Assembly (NCBI RefSeq): GCF_029227915.1 | Contig: NC_079888.1 | Location: 6,567,001-6,631,000, forward strand | DNA from: Hydractinia symbiolongicarpus | Taxonomy: Eukaryota; Cnidaria; Hydrozoa; Anthoathecata; Hydractiniidae | Reading direction: 5' to 3' | DNA length: 64,000 nt | Shown here: positions 10,345 through 20,585 of the stretch, piece after piece | Numbering within the stretch: the stretch's first letter is position 1 | How the letters are laid out: each line of letters begins with the position of its first letter | Notes under the pieces: model-generated | Database searches by the model: none | Told to the model about the DNA's origin: nothing | Seen by the model: only the letters and a program-made list of their open reading frames with translations | Program-made: the position numbers and the translations under genes

Positions 10345-12990
10345 TCATTTTGCTATTTTCTAATTAATGGTTCATTAATTATGTAATAAAACCTACTTGT
10401 CAATACGAGGATGTTTCGACACATTTATCGAAACATTTATTTCTACCACAAGGAAGCTGTTAGAGGTACGGAAGTTCAATTAGTCATACTTTGCATGTTA
10501 CCAGTTCCAAAAAAATGTATGGTTAACCACGTGATGCAACACATAGGTAGTTTATGTGGTGAAATTCTTGGTAATTTTAATCATAGTTGATTTAACCACC
10601 TTGGCCCTTTTAACCCTCTTTAAGTCGGAGTATAGTTGGAAAATATGGAGTGTTAGAGTGGGATGAAAGGCTTAATTTTTTGTGTGTAATGTTTTATGCT
10701 TTTGGATAAGTAATGGCAGAAAAAAATGACGACTGCAATAATTTTGCTGACATCATATTTTTTGATTGTTATTTTTTTTAATTGTTATTTCAAATTCCAT
10801 CACTTGGTATCTGTTTTTGAAGAAAATTTGCTTTAAAAAGTAAAGCAATTGCTATTCTAAATGAAGTTCTATTTATTTGGGCTTAAAATCGTGTGCAAAT
10901 ATATCGAGATAAAATCAGCTTAAAGTTATGCTCAAAAAACCCCATATTTTAATGTTAAAGAGCCAGATGACCGAGTAACAGTATTTCAACATTGAGATAG
11001 GGGGGAGGAGGCATGTAAAGCGTTGGGGAGTTTTGGTGCCAAGTTTGTTTGTCTTTCTATTTATGCACGAGATTGTCGTCCACTAGCTTTTAAGGCGCCA
11101 TTACAGGCGACAAATCAAAAGTTTTATTAAATTTCTTTACTGTAATAAATACACTGTAAATCTAACACAACACAATTTTTTTTGATGAAATGTCAGTTAA
11201 CGGAGCATATTCGATGCTATTTTCCTAAGGCGTTGAAGCCAAAATAAAATTGTATAGTTGAAAATAGACCACGCGTCTGAAATTTACCCAAGACAAAAGT
11301 ATGTGGGAGCGTAAATGAGAGTTTAATCAAAAACGTATTTACCTTTGGACGTATCGTGTAAAAAATATGGCGCATATTGCGCTAGTTAGCTAAAGAAGGC
11401 AGGCTAATTAGAACCATTGTTGTGAAAGCAAACCTTCAAATTAATTTACTTAGCCTTAACCCACTTTTCGTCCCAAAACACAACATTAAGTCACGAGAGA
11501 ATGAAGTCCTCTCACAAAGTCAATTCTGTATTTGGCATTTTCCATCAGTTTGGCAATATTCAAGCAGGTTCAAGGCGTAAATTTTTAATTTTCAGCGTGT
11601 GTAGGCATACATATTTTGGAAAAAATTGTTATCATTATTTTTTCGACGAAACAACCATCATAAATTAAAAAGCATCCAAGTTCGTTCCGCCTTTAGCTTA
11701 TTTTTTTAATTATTCTCTAGTCAATATTTCAGCCATAGTTTGCTATTAAAAGCAAACTAGCAGAAAAATGATTTCGTATGTATCAATCGATTAATTTATC
11801 TTCAAATAGCTATCCACCGAGAAGATATAATTAATGCGTTCAAAATCAACAAAAACTTCGCTGCTTAATGAATTGACATAAACGATTACTCTAACACGAA
11901 AATAAGTTACATAACTCTAACGTTAATGTATAAGTTTGATAATGCATTTTTAAAAACGCATCTTTAAAACTAATGTGTTGCTTGAGTCCAAACATTGTTT
12001 ATACTAAAATTTTTCCAATTTCTTATAACGTTCTTGCTTGAAACAAATTACGTGTACCCCTAGAAGCCAACAAAAGACGCAATATAAGTTTTTCTGTGCT
12101 TTGTATATGAAAGAGACATAAACTTATAGCATATATTTTATTTTAAGAATAAAATGAGACAGTTTTTGTCAATTTAATTGACGTAAGTAACCAGTATATC
12201 AAAGGGTGAGTCATATTGAAGTAACTGGTACAAAATTCCTTGATATTGGAGAAAAACACGCGCTTAAAATGTGAAAACAAAATAAGAAGAAGCTAAAGCA
12301 GTCGAGGCTCAAAGTATTTTCTAAAGCTAGGAACAACTTGGACTAAGATTACAATACTATAAAAACTCACAAGATGATAATAGCCATCCAGCACCATAAT
12401 AGACTGGGCCTGCAAATATTACACTTTTTCAAAGATTGTTAAGAACAAAATGAGAAAAAATTAAGTCTCAAAATTTCTCAAGGAATAAGATCAACTTTAG
12501 TTATTTTCATATAAAATATACCTAGAAATATATTATTGTTGGTGGTGAATTTTATTTTCCTTGACAGTCTAAAGATGCAGGCGGAAGTCACATGACTTTC
12601 ATTTCTGACTCAACTGTGTATTATTTGTGGTGATCATTAATCGGTTCAGTGCAGCACGCGTGTCAGCAAGTTTTCAAACAATCAATGTAAATTTCCCTAT
12701 CATGTGTAAATGAGATTAGTTTTTCATTAGTCAATTTGTATTTTTAACTTCCGTACTCCTTATCGTCATGTTAATGGACCACATGATTATCACTAGAGCT
12801 ATATACAAACATGAATCGAAAGATTATTTCGTTTGGGGACTGAAATATAGTGCTTTAGTTAATAGATATCAAATTCATTTTTTAATAACCTATTACATTA
12901 ATTTATGCAGAATCAATTTGTCAGTAGAAAATACAATTTTTCTTCTCAGTGTTTAAATTAGAACAGTATCTAAGTCTCTTTAATAATAAT
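10345..12990. other. Long non-coding stretch
   Basis: No gene or clear repeat that I can support over about 2.6 kb. Only short chance ORFs without coding character are present. Confidence 0.3.
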
Positions 12991-14300
12991 GTGTGTTCAA
13001 AAGGGTTGCGCCCATCTTTATTTCGGACAATTCCCGCACAGCCCGATTTTTACGGATTTTCTCTTGGTTGCACGTAGCCTAATTTCGGAATCACGGCAGA
13101 ACCCGAAAAAAATAGGAAAGATGGTAGCGTAAATTTTGTAGGTCTACTTTTCACCTTTTACTCTTCTAAATACTTTGTGGCTCCCGTATGTCTTCACCAC
13201 GTTTTATAGCAATGTAAACAATTTTAAGTTTATGGCTACAACCATCCTGCTGAAGCCAGCTAGCTAGAGCTAGCCTTACTTATTTCTATTCTTTAAGGTT
13301 TTTATTCTGTTTGGTATATTATTATTTATTTTTATGTTGGGGCTGTTGGTATCTAGCTAGCTAGCTCTGGCCAAAAAGTGAAAGTAGTCAAATACAGTTT
13401 GGGTACAACAAAATTCTCATGCTTAATGTAGTTAGGTATCTACACTTTTTATTAATATCATAAAAACTTATTCCGCAATAAAAAATTGCTGTGTATTTTT
13501 TTAGCTGGACAGGATAGCGATGGGCTGTTTCCAGTGCTTTTATTTAAACCGAAGCTGTAAAAAGGCTTTTTTAGAAAAGGGTATCAGCCCTATACGGATG
13601 TGTGACGCGGCTTGCTGTACTAAATACTTGCACGATGAATTCCCTTTTTCGCAAAATAAAAAAAATGTGAACGCCTATCTTTGCTATGACTAAGTAACAA
13701 CATGTTGCTAAAATGTATTTTTATTTCAGCTAAAGTTACGGGAAAATTATGCTTTGAAAAATATATTACAGTAGAAACATTTTGATACTGTTTGCGCTCC
13801 ACACAATGTACGACATACTGTATACCTGTACTCCACCGAGATGTGTAGTTTATGGTTCCTTATAAGCCTGGCGTTCAACACTGGGTCATACATTTACTTG
13901 TTGTTTAACCCAGAGTTTCCGGCTAGTCACTTTTCGAGTAGCCATAGTTTGTTCAAAATAGTAGCGCGCAACTTTTTTGGAAAATTTAAATAATGCCCAC
14001 AGACGCCGATTTATACGGACAAAGGAATATAAAACAATGTTAAGATTTTGGCTACGAACGTAGATTTCGAGGGAGTATCCTAAAAAGCCAGCTAGTTAGC
14101 CTTAATGTTCAGTTTTGTACGACCTTTTGATATTTCTATTTGTGTTATTTTTACCAATCTGATTTTTACTATGCTGCAACTGAGGGCTGTCTAGCTGTTA
14201 TCTATCTGTAGCTAGAAAGGGGAAAGCTTTCAAATAATTAGCTACACCTTTTGTTTTAGTATAAACTTTGGCAAAATTTTATTAACTCAATGAGAGAACT
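12990..14300. repeat. Diverged interspersed repeat, two adjacent copies
   Basis: Two segments (about 12990-13930 and 13940-14300) share the same ordered landmarks. These are a 'GGCTAC-AAC' start, AGCCAGCTAG, a T-rich stretch, and TAGCTAGCT-rich sequence; the first copy also has TTTATTTCAGC and a 'GCGTTCAACACTGGGTCA' end. The same landmarks recur at about 19310-19830 and 20120-20585. Copies are too diverged to set exact borders. Confidence 0.45.
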
Positions 14301-15230
14301 GTCATAACTAACCTGTGATACTTAGGGTTTATTTTTTAGTTAAAATTAATTTTGAAACCACAGCCTGCAGTATATGATCTTATTTTCACTGTTAACCACT
14401 TTGTGAACAATGCCTGGACTATGTATGGCGGGCGAGAATTTAAAGGCTGAAATATGTTTAACAGACAAACCCCTTGATTTTTTTTTACAGGAAAAGGGCT
14501 AGTTAGTTATAATCGTAGCTGTGAATAAGTAACTATTAGATGAACGAAAGAACTAATTTTTTGAGCTTTTGAAGATTTTTCTTTGTTGTAAAACTCTCAC
14601 TATTAGTGAGATCCAATTTATTAATCAAAGAGGAGACAAATAAAAAAACAGCAAGCAATGAGTAAACAGCCAGATTTTTTTTCACATTTTTATAGTATAG
14701 ACGAATACTTAACATAACAACATCTCTACATGTCGCTGGGAAAATTCAGTAAGCTAGAAGCAGATATAAAATGTCTTCTACGACTGCAGATAAAAAAAAA
14801 CAGCAGCTGATAATAATTCAAATTTGTAATTTAGCCCACCTAAGGTTCTGAAATAAATTTTTAATGTCAAAGTTATTTTTAACCCTATTTCACATCTCTA
14901 CTGCACTGTCACCTCTAATAAAAATTTTGTTGTTCCGAATTGAAAAGCTTCTGCAGTAAGTGGAAAAGTAATACAAGGAGATTTTTAGATGCATTTAACA
15001 TTTACTGTCTAATAAATAAAAATAAAAACGACAAAATTCATCGTTACATTCTGTATTCAAGGCTTTCGGTAAAAGTTCTGCTGTTTTTAATGTACAGTCG
15101 TAAAAGGTTCAACAAATTTTATATATAGAACATTACAGTCAAGTAATAAAATAATTTCCTTTTTGATGGAATAATTCTGATCATTGAATCTTTTCGTGCT
15201 TTCACCATATTTGGTCAAAAAAGAAGAACT
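14300..15230. other. Non-coding stretch
   Basis: Nothing supported apart from short chance ORFs. Confidence 0.3.
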
Positions 15231-15300
15231 AATTTTATTTTATTTTATTTTATTTCATTTCATTTCATTTCATTTCATTTTATTTTATTTTATTTTATTA
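15231..15300. repeat. Pentanucleotide microsatellite (TTTTA/TTTCA)n
   Basis: About 14 units of ATTTT switch in the middle to ATTTC and back to ATTTT. Confidence 0.85.
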
Positions 15301-15527
15301 CTTTATTGTCCAGTTCTAAAAAAAATTGTTGATATTTATACGAATGTTCATTGAAAATAGTAGAAGTTCTACCGAAAGTGTTGCATACAGAATGTAACGA
15401 AGAATCTTGTTGTTTTTATTTTCATTTAATTTTTACGTTCTACGTTACTGTTCCATACATTTAGTATAACATAATACGCTATTTACATTGTAATATAATT
15501 CTTCTTGAGAGCTGTGCTCAAAATGTT

Positions 15528-17972
15528 TTAAATACATACTTTTGTGTTGAAATTGTTTTGTTTTTTCTTGCGCTTTTCTTTTTCAGTAGACTTGTTTACA
15601 TTTTCTCTCATGTTGGCCATCATTTCTTTATGAAATGCTTCCACAGTATTCTGTTCAGGCTTAGCTAAAATAATATACACTTTATATCCGTACAAAAACG
15701 GAATAAACAGAAGATTTACAAACAAAAGTCCAAATATGTTAACATATGTTTTGCTTATTTGGTCATGTTGACCATAATATAGGATAAACATGACAACAAA
15801 GCATAAATTAGTGACCAATGTTGCATAAACAATATATTTTGCTTCGTTAAAGTTTTGCGGTAACGTTCTAGCTCGAAATGCTTGGACATTGCATATGATG
15901 CTTAATATCAAGAGGAAACCAACTTGGACATGCAAATGATAATATGAATTGCAAAATATATCTCTCTTCAACTTTTTTTCGTTTAAACTCTGGGTAACCT
16001 GAATTGGTCGTTGTACTAATGTCACAGTAAACAAAGATGTCTGTATTAGGACAGCTACACCTACAATTGCCATTTCTGTTGCTTTTGACAAAAGAACTTG
16101 CGTACTTGAAAGTTTTACCTTGGCTTGAAAAGCAAATAACAACTTTTGAGTCTTTGCTAAAGTTATTGCATAGGTTACTGTAAAGCTGGCACCCACATAA
16201 AATGGAATGCACGTACATGTTATGGCGGACGGCTTTGCTATTGCAAGGAAGAAAAAAAATGGGTAAAATACAATTGAAATAAATAATTGGAAAAGGGTCC
16301 TAAACGTATCTGTGCTTTTCACACATGGAGTATTTCTATATTTGAAAAACACTGACGCAATGAAGATTGTGATGCTTCCACCAATGCATGCTAATATCAA
16401 TGACAAAACTGATGACATGCTTTTGAACTTAACAAATTTGTTAATATATGGATCATAACAACCGGTGCCATCATCAAGAGAAAGCGTCACTCCCTTACAT
16501 CGAGTACAAGCTTTTATGCTGTCGGTTTCTTTGAAATGACCGTCTTTACATTTGCGGCAACTCCATCCATGCGCAATACCCCAAAGCGTTTCATTTTGAA
16601 GAAGGTAATTGAATTTAGATTCAAAACCAGGAGGGCAGGATTTGTGATAGCATTTTGATATTGTCGGCGAGTTAGAATTTTGAGGCCAATATAAATCATT
16701 AGGAATTTCAGTTGATAGAAACTGTTTCTCCTCCATCTTGGTCTTTCCCCATCTGTTAAGACCAGTATAATTAACATTATAGAAAATGACAGAATTTCGA
16801 ACTTTTTCGAATCCTTTCAAATGCACCTTCTCAATATTTCCTTTCAAATAATTCACCGTGAATGCTCTTATTATGCGATACAGATGGGTAAATAAACTTT
16901 TTTCAGCTACTGTAAATAAACCAAATTCTGATTCTTCTTTTAAACGGTTGTCAAAATGACGTTTTAACCAACCTTCCTTCTCTGACCATGTTAACTTTGA
17001 AACAAGTTTCGTAAGGGATTCCGGGGCTAAAGTTTCATAGTTGTCGACTAAAATAAATAAACCATCGATAATTCTAGTGTTAATAAACTTCAATTTATCA
17101 TGTACAAAATATGGCTTTCCAAGAACAATCCAAGTTTTGTTTTCGACATTTTTGACGATATTTAAAAATTTTTGCAAGGCTTCATCGTTTCCCCATACAA
17201 CCACGACATTTATGCTTGTATCTGAGTTTAAAATTTGAGTAATATGAGAGAAATCGTCATTGATGTCCAGTTGAATGCTGGAAACACAATTATTGTCTAC
17301 TTTTGTGGCAAGTGCGGTAAATGTTTTGTTTAAAGACAAAACAAAATTTTCATTTCTAGCATTGAGATTGACGAGTCCAATGTTCTTCCACTTAAAATGG
17401 TCAATTAATCTTAAAATATGGTTGTAAGGTTCCCCATCTCCGAAAACTGTTAAGAACCGTGGATGGGAATGTTTTACATCAGGAAAAATAGAATATTGCT
17501 TGGTAGAAGAAAATGGAATCTCGGTAGGCAATAATATGTCAGCAGCCAGCTTGATCATTGTCTCTGGAAGGTAACCTAAAACTATCAAAATATTTGATTT
17601 TTTGTTTTTTTCATACTCGGGTATTTTTCTTGACGGAAAGCGTCCTCCTGGTGTATTTAAGGACATTCTAAATTTTTTATCAAGCGTAAGTGTAAGTAGT
17701 ATAGTCAACAATGCTTCTTTATTTTCGCAAATATTGTAGGTGATGAAACCGATATTTCTTCTTTGAACGTTTAATCTAACAGCCAAGCTGTGGAGGTATG
17801 GTTCCTTCATTAAAGGGAATTTATTAGCAGATAACCATGATGAAAATATTGCAATAACGTAAACTTCACCTCTTTTTTCATCAATTTCTCCAATTTTGCA
17901 AAGTTTTTTTGACAACGTGTTAATGCGTGTTGTAACAAGTGACAAGATAAAAGCAAAATGCTGAATTTCCAT
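15528..17972 (-). CDS. Class C G-protein-coupled receptor, intronless, 814 aa
   Basis: A single open frame of 814 codons has the full class C layout. A Venus-flytrap ligand-binding domain covers about residues 35-430. A cysteine-rich NCD3G linker follows (about 444-505; CPPGF, WSCRKCKDG, ACTRCKG). Seven membrane segments run from about 519 to 765, then a basic tail. The third-loop/TM6 region contains LPQNFNEAKYI, a hallmark of metabotropic glutamate, calcium-sensing and related receptors. The product should sit in the plasma membrane and sense a small extracellular ligand; the ligand cannot be read from the sequence. The N-terminus is only weakly signal-like (FAFILSLV) and an in-frame stop lies 15 nt upstream of the ATG, so a separate signal exon may be missing. 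AATAAA lies about 110 nt past the stop (15415-15420). One exon of this size is odd beside its intron-rich neighbours and may reflect retroposition. Confidence 0.88.
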   Translation of the reverse strand: MEIQHFAFILSLVTTRINTLSKKLCKIGEIDEKRGEVYVIAIFSSWLSANKFPLMKEPYLHSLAVRLNVQRRNIGFITYNICENKEALLTILLTLTLDKKFRMSLNTPGGRFPSRKIPEYEKNKKSNILIVLGYLPETMIKLAADILLPTEIPFSSTKQYSIFPDVKHSHPRFLTVFGDGEPYNHILRLIDHFKWKNIGLVNLNARNENFVLSLNKTFTALATKVDNNCVSSIQLDINDDFSHITQILNSDTSINVVVVWGNDEALQKFLNIVKNVENKTWIVLGKPYFVHDKLKFINTRIIDGLFILVDNYETLAPESLTKLVSKLTWSEKEGWLKRHFDNRLKEESEFGLFTVAEKSLFTHLYRIIRAFTVNYLKGNIEKVHLKGFEKVRNSVIFYNVNYTGLNRWGKTKMEEKQFLSTEIPNDLYWPQNSNSPTISKCYHKSCPPGFESKFNYLLQNETLWGIAHGWSCRKCKDGHFKETDSIKACTRCKGVTLSLDDGTGCYDPYINKFVKFKSMSSVLSLILACIGGSITIFIASVFFKYRNTPCVKSTDTFRTLFQLFISIVFYPFFFFLAIAKPSAITCTCIPFYVGASFTVTYAITLAKTQKLLFAFQAKVKLSSTQVLLSKATEMAIVGVAVLIQTSLFTVTLVQRPIQVTQSLNEKKLKRDIFCNSYYHLHVQVGFLLILSIICNVQAFRARTLPQNFNEAKYIVYATLVTNLCFVVMFILYYGQHDQISKTYVNIFGLLFVNLLFIPFLYGYKVYIILAKPEQNTVEAFHKEMMANMRENVNKSTEKEKRKKKQNNFNTKVCI

Positions 17973-18910
17973 TTTGTTAAAGTTCCATTAACAATCCCCA
18001 ATTTTTGGCTTCTTATTCAAATTCTACCAGTATTATACTGTTAGCAATTTGTGATAACAATTCTATTAATATCTTAAAAAAAGAATTTTTAAATTGACAT
18101 TACAATGATAGAATTCGTCTTTTTTTTCCTTTTATTAATATAAGACCAAAAAACCACCTGCATCATGTAAAGACAAAAAAGGTGTTGTTTCTTAAATTGT
18201 AAATAGTTATTGTTCTCCTCTGTTTACATTCGACGTTATCTATTATACACTAACACCTGCTGTTCTCACTTCTACTATACTTTTGACTCACAGCTAGTCG
18301 GTTATAAAATTGTCAATTGTCATTTATCAACCTGTCAGACTTTAATTGTTAATGTGTGATAATGTACACATAGTGATGTGGAACGAGAATTATGTCGCGA
18401 AATTAAAAGCCCAATTTCGCATATCTCGAATAACTGGCGCCTGTATATTCTAGAAACTTCCTGATCAAAGTACAATTAATTACTACAAACTGTATAACTT
18501 TTTGTCGCTACACCTTAATACTTCTAGGTTTAAACATAATATTACATTTCATCATACTAAATAACAAGCAGCATATAGTTATTGACCATGCGCGACCTTG
18601 GATATATTTCAGCAGTATCAAGATCATGGTGGAAACCCTGTAACTTAAATGTGCAATGAGTTCATACAACAACAATCATAGGTCGAAAAGGAACATCCTA
18701 AAGTGGTTTATTTCAACAATCACGTCAAGCTATATTTCAGGCTGTTCAATAAACATTATTTTATTACGCCATTTTGAATATGAACCACCGTAATGTTATT
18801 CTCTCATTTTGTTCACGACCTACAAACAACAAATACCACATAATTTTACCGCTTACGCATAGTGAACCAATCATGATCTATTTGGTTTAGATGTTGTGGT
18901 GTTGAGGTTT
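17973..18910. other. Non-coding stretch upstream of the GPCR
   Basis: It should hold the GPCR promoter and possibly a signal-peptide exon, but I could not identify either with confidence. Confidence 0.3.
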
Positions 18911-19298
18911 TGATTTTGTCGGATTTTACCCTAAAATCGGAAAAAAACGGATTTTGGGGGAATTTTTGGCAATTCTTTATGCGATCCACGTAAAAACCAG
19001 AAAATATGTTAAATAACCTTTATTTAGCTTTCAGAAACTTTAAACAGAATGCAAAAATTCACTCTGGAACAAAAGTAATTATATTTTAATCAGATAGTGG
19101 CATTTTTAACAAATTTCAAGCTTCTGATGACGTCACAGAAAATGTGCTGATACATGCAAAAACATTTTGCTGCAATTTTGTTCCTTTTATGACGTACTAT
19201 AAGTGTGCCAAGTTTGATTCGTTTTGAACTACCCTATAAGAATTTATTGAGGGGGGCGGATTAGCATTTTCGAAAAACCCCGGACCGAATAGGGTTAA
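18911..19298 (-). mobile_element. piggyBac-like MITE, copy 3 (truncated, inverted)
   Basis: Ends in GGACCGAATAGGGTTAA at 19282-19298. The interior is the reverse complement of a MITE half, including TGATGACGTCACAG. The opposite terminus is missing, so the copy is truncated near 18911. I call it inverted relative to copy 1 from the internal sequence. Confidence 0.7.
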
Positions 19299-19309
19299 AC
19301 ACATCAATT

Positions 19310-19830
19310 TTAGGATTTCGACTACGAACGTGCATTATAATCTGCAGGTGTTAGATTGAAGCTAGCTAGACTTTTCTTTTACGTTGTTATAAAAATAATT
19401 TATCCTAAACAATTGTTTTCTTTCTTTATGTGTTATCTTCACCTACTAGCTAAAGTAGCAGAATGTAAACAAACTTCCACAAAATTTCCTGCTGTTGTTT
19501 TTTTTAGTTTAACCTTCAAGTCATCTGTCTCGATAGGATGTTTTATGCTTCAGTGTAGCTAGATGATCTTGTAAATATTTTGTGATAGCGTTTATTTTTC
19601 GGACGTCCACACGAGTTTATTTTATGAGACAAAAAATGTTGCTACCAATTTTGCAAATAACTTATTTATTTTATTTAAACCGTTGCTGCGGGAAAGTTCT
19701 TCTTTAAATAACCGTTCAAAAGTGATTTAGTATACTTGCACTACGCGATTCAACCGAATCCACTGCTCGATTCACCTGCATTTAAACGTTCAAAGCTGGG
19801 TCACTAGTTTCTATTCTAACACCTGTACTT
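19310..19830. repeat. Diverged interspersed repeat, further copy
   Basis: Shares the landmarks CGACTACGAACGT, GCTAGCTAG, TTATTTAAACCG and GTTCAAAGCTGGGTCAC with the copies at 12990-14300 and 20120-20585. Confidence 0.45.
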
Positions 19831-19856
19831 TTTCTGTAAAGTTTAAATGAACAGAT

Positions 19857-20066
19857 CTAAAGTGTTTTTTCGTTGTTGCTATTCTCAAGGGGCACGGTTA
19901 CAGGGACTTTCGGACAATAGCAAGTGGTGAGGCAATCACTGTAAGTGCAGACTTGAATGTTGGTTTTTATTGTGGAATTATTCATATATTCTCCTAACAA
20001 GCCAAATCCCAAAAATATGATTAAAAAATATTGAGCCATTTTTACAACTTTGGCAAAAACCATCAA
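19857..20066 (-). CDS. Possible small secreted cysteine-containing peptide, 69 aa
   Basis: I do not recognise this protein. The frame of 69 codons has a hydrophobic N-terminal segment (MAQYFLIIFLGFGLLG, starting at Met-10) that would work as a signal peptide. A short region with four cysteines (C-x4-C-x3-C-x-C) and a Pro/Val/Asn-rich end follow. AATAAA lies near 19665. No splice partners were found and the frame is between repeat copies, so it may be chance. Met-1, Met-2 and Met-10 are all possible starts; Met-10 gives the best signal peptide. Confidence 0.35.
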   Translation of the reverse strand: MMVFAKVVKMAQYFLIIFLGFGLLGEYMNNSTIKTNIQVCTYSDCLTTCYCPKVPVTVPLENSNNEKTL

Positions 20067-20119
20067 CTAACCCATTAGCAGCAGCTGGTAAACTGTGGAG
20101 ATACAACTTTTTCAGATGC

Positions 20120-20585
20120 GTAGGTTTAGGTAAGTGTAGCTAGTGGCACTTTCTAACACGCCGGCTTTATGAAATAATCCGTGTTAAGGCCCACCAAATA
20201 TCATGCTAGCCATAAACATACATCGTGGCAAGGAGGACGCAAGCTGGGTAGCTAGCTGTCTAGCTCTGTTTAAGCTGTTCTATTGAGGTTTTTGTTAAGT
20301 TTGTTATGAGTGCGTTTTTTCTAGCCGCTACTATTCTTTCCTTTTGCGTTAACTTCACCAAAAATTATTGCCTTCACAAGGTAACTAAGTGTGTTTTTAT
20401 TTCAGCCGAAAGGGAAAGTTACTTTTTAAAATAAAATATTACACTCGAAATGCTATATCGCTCTATGCGCTTCATTGGATATGCGGTACGCCGTATATTG
20501 GTAACGCAGCAGTCCACTTAGATCTTTGGCACAGTTTATTTGTACTTAATCCATCAAGCTCGCGTTCAAATTTGGGTTGTTAGGT
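20120..20585. repeat. Diverged interspersed repeat, further copy
   Basis: Landmarks AGCTAGCTGTCTAGCTCTG, TTTATTTCAGCCGAAAGG and CGCGTTCAAATTTGGGTT match the order seen in the copies at 12990-13930 and 19310-19830. Confidence 0.4.
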
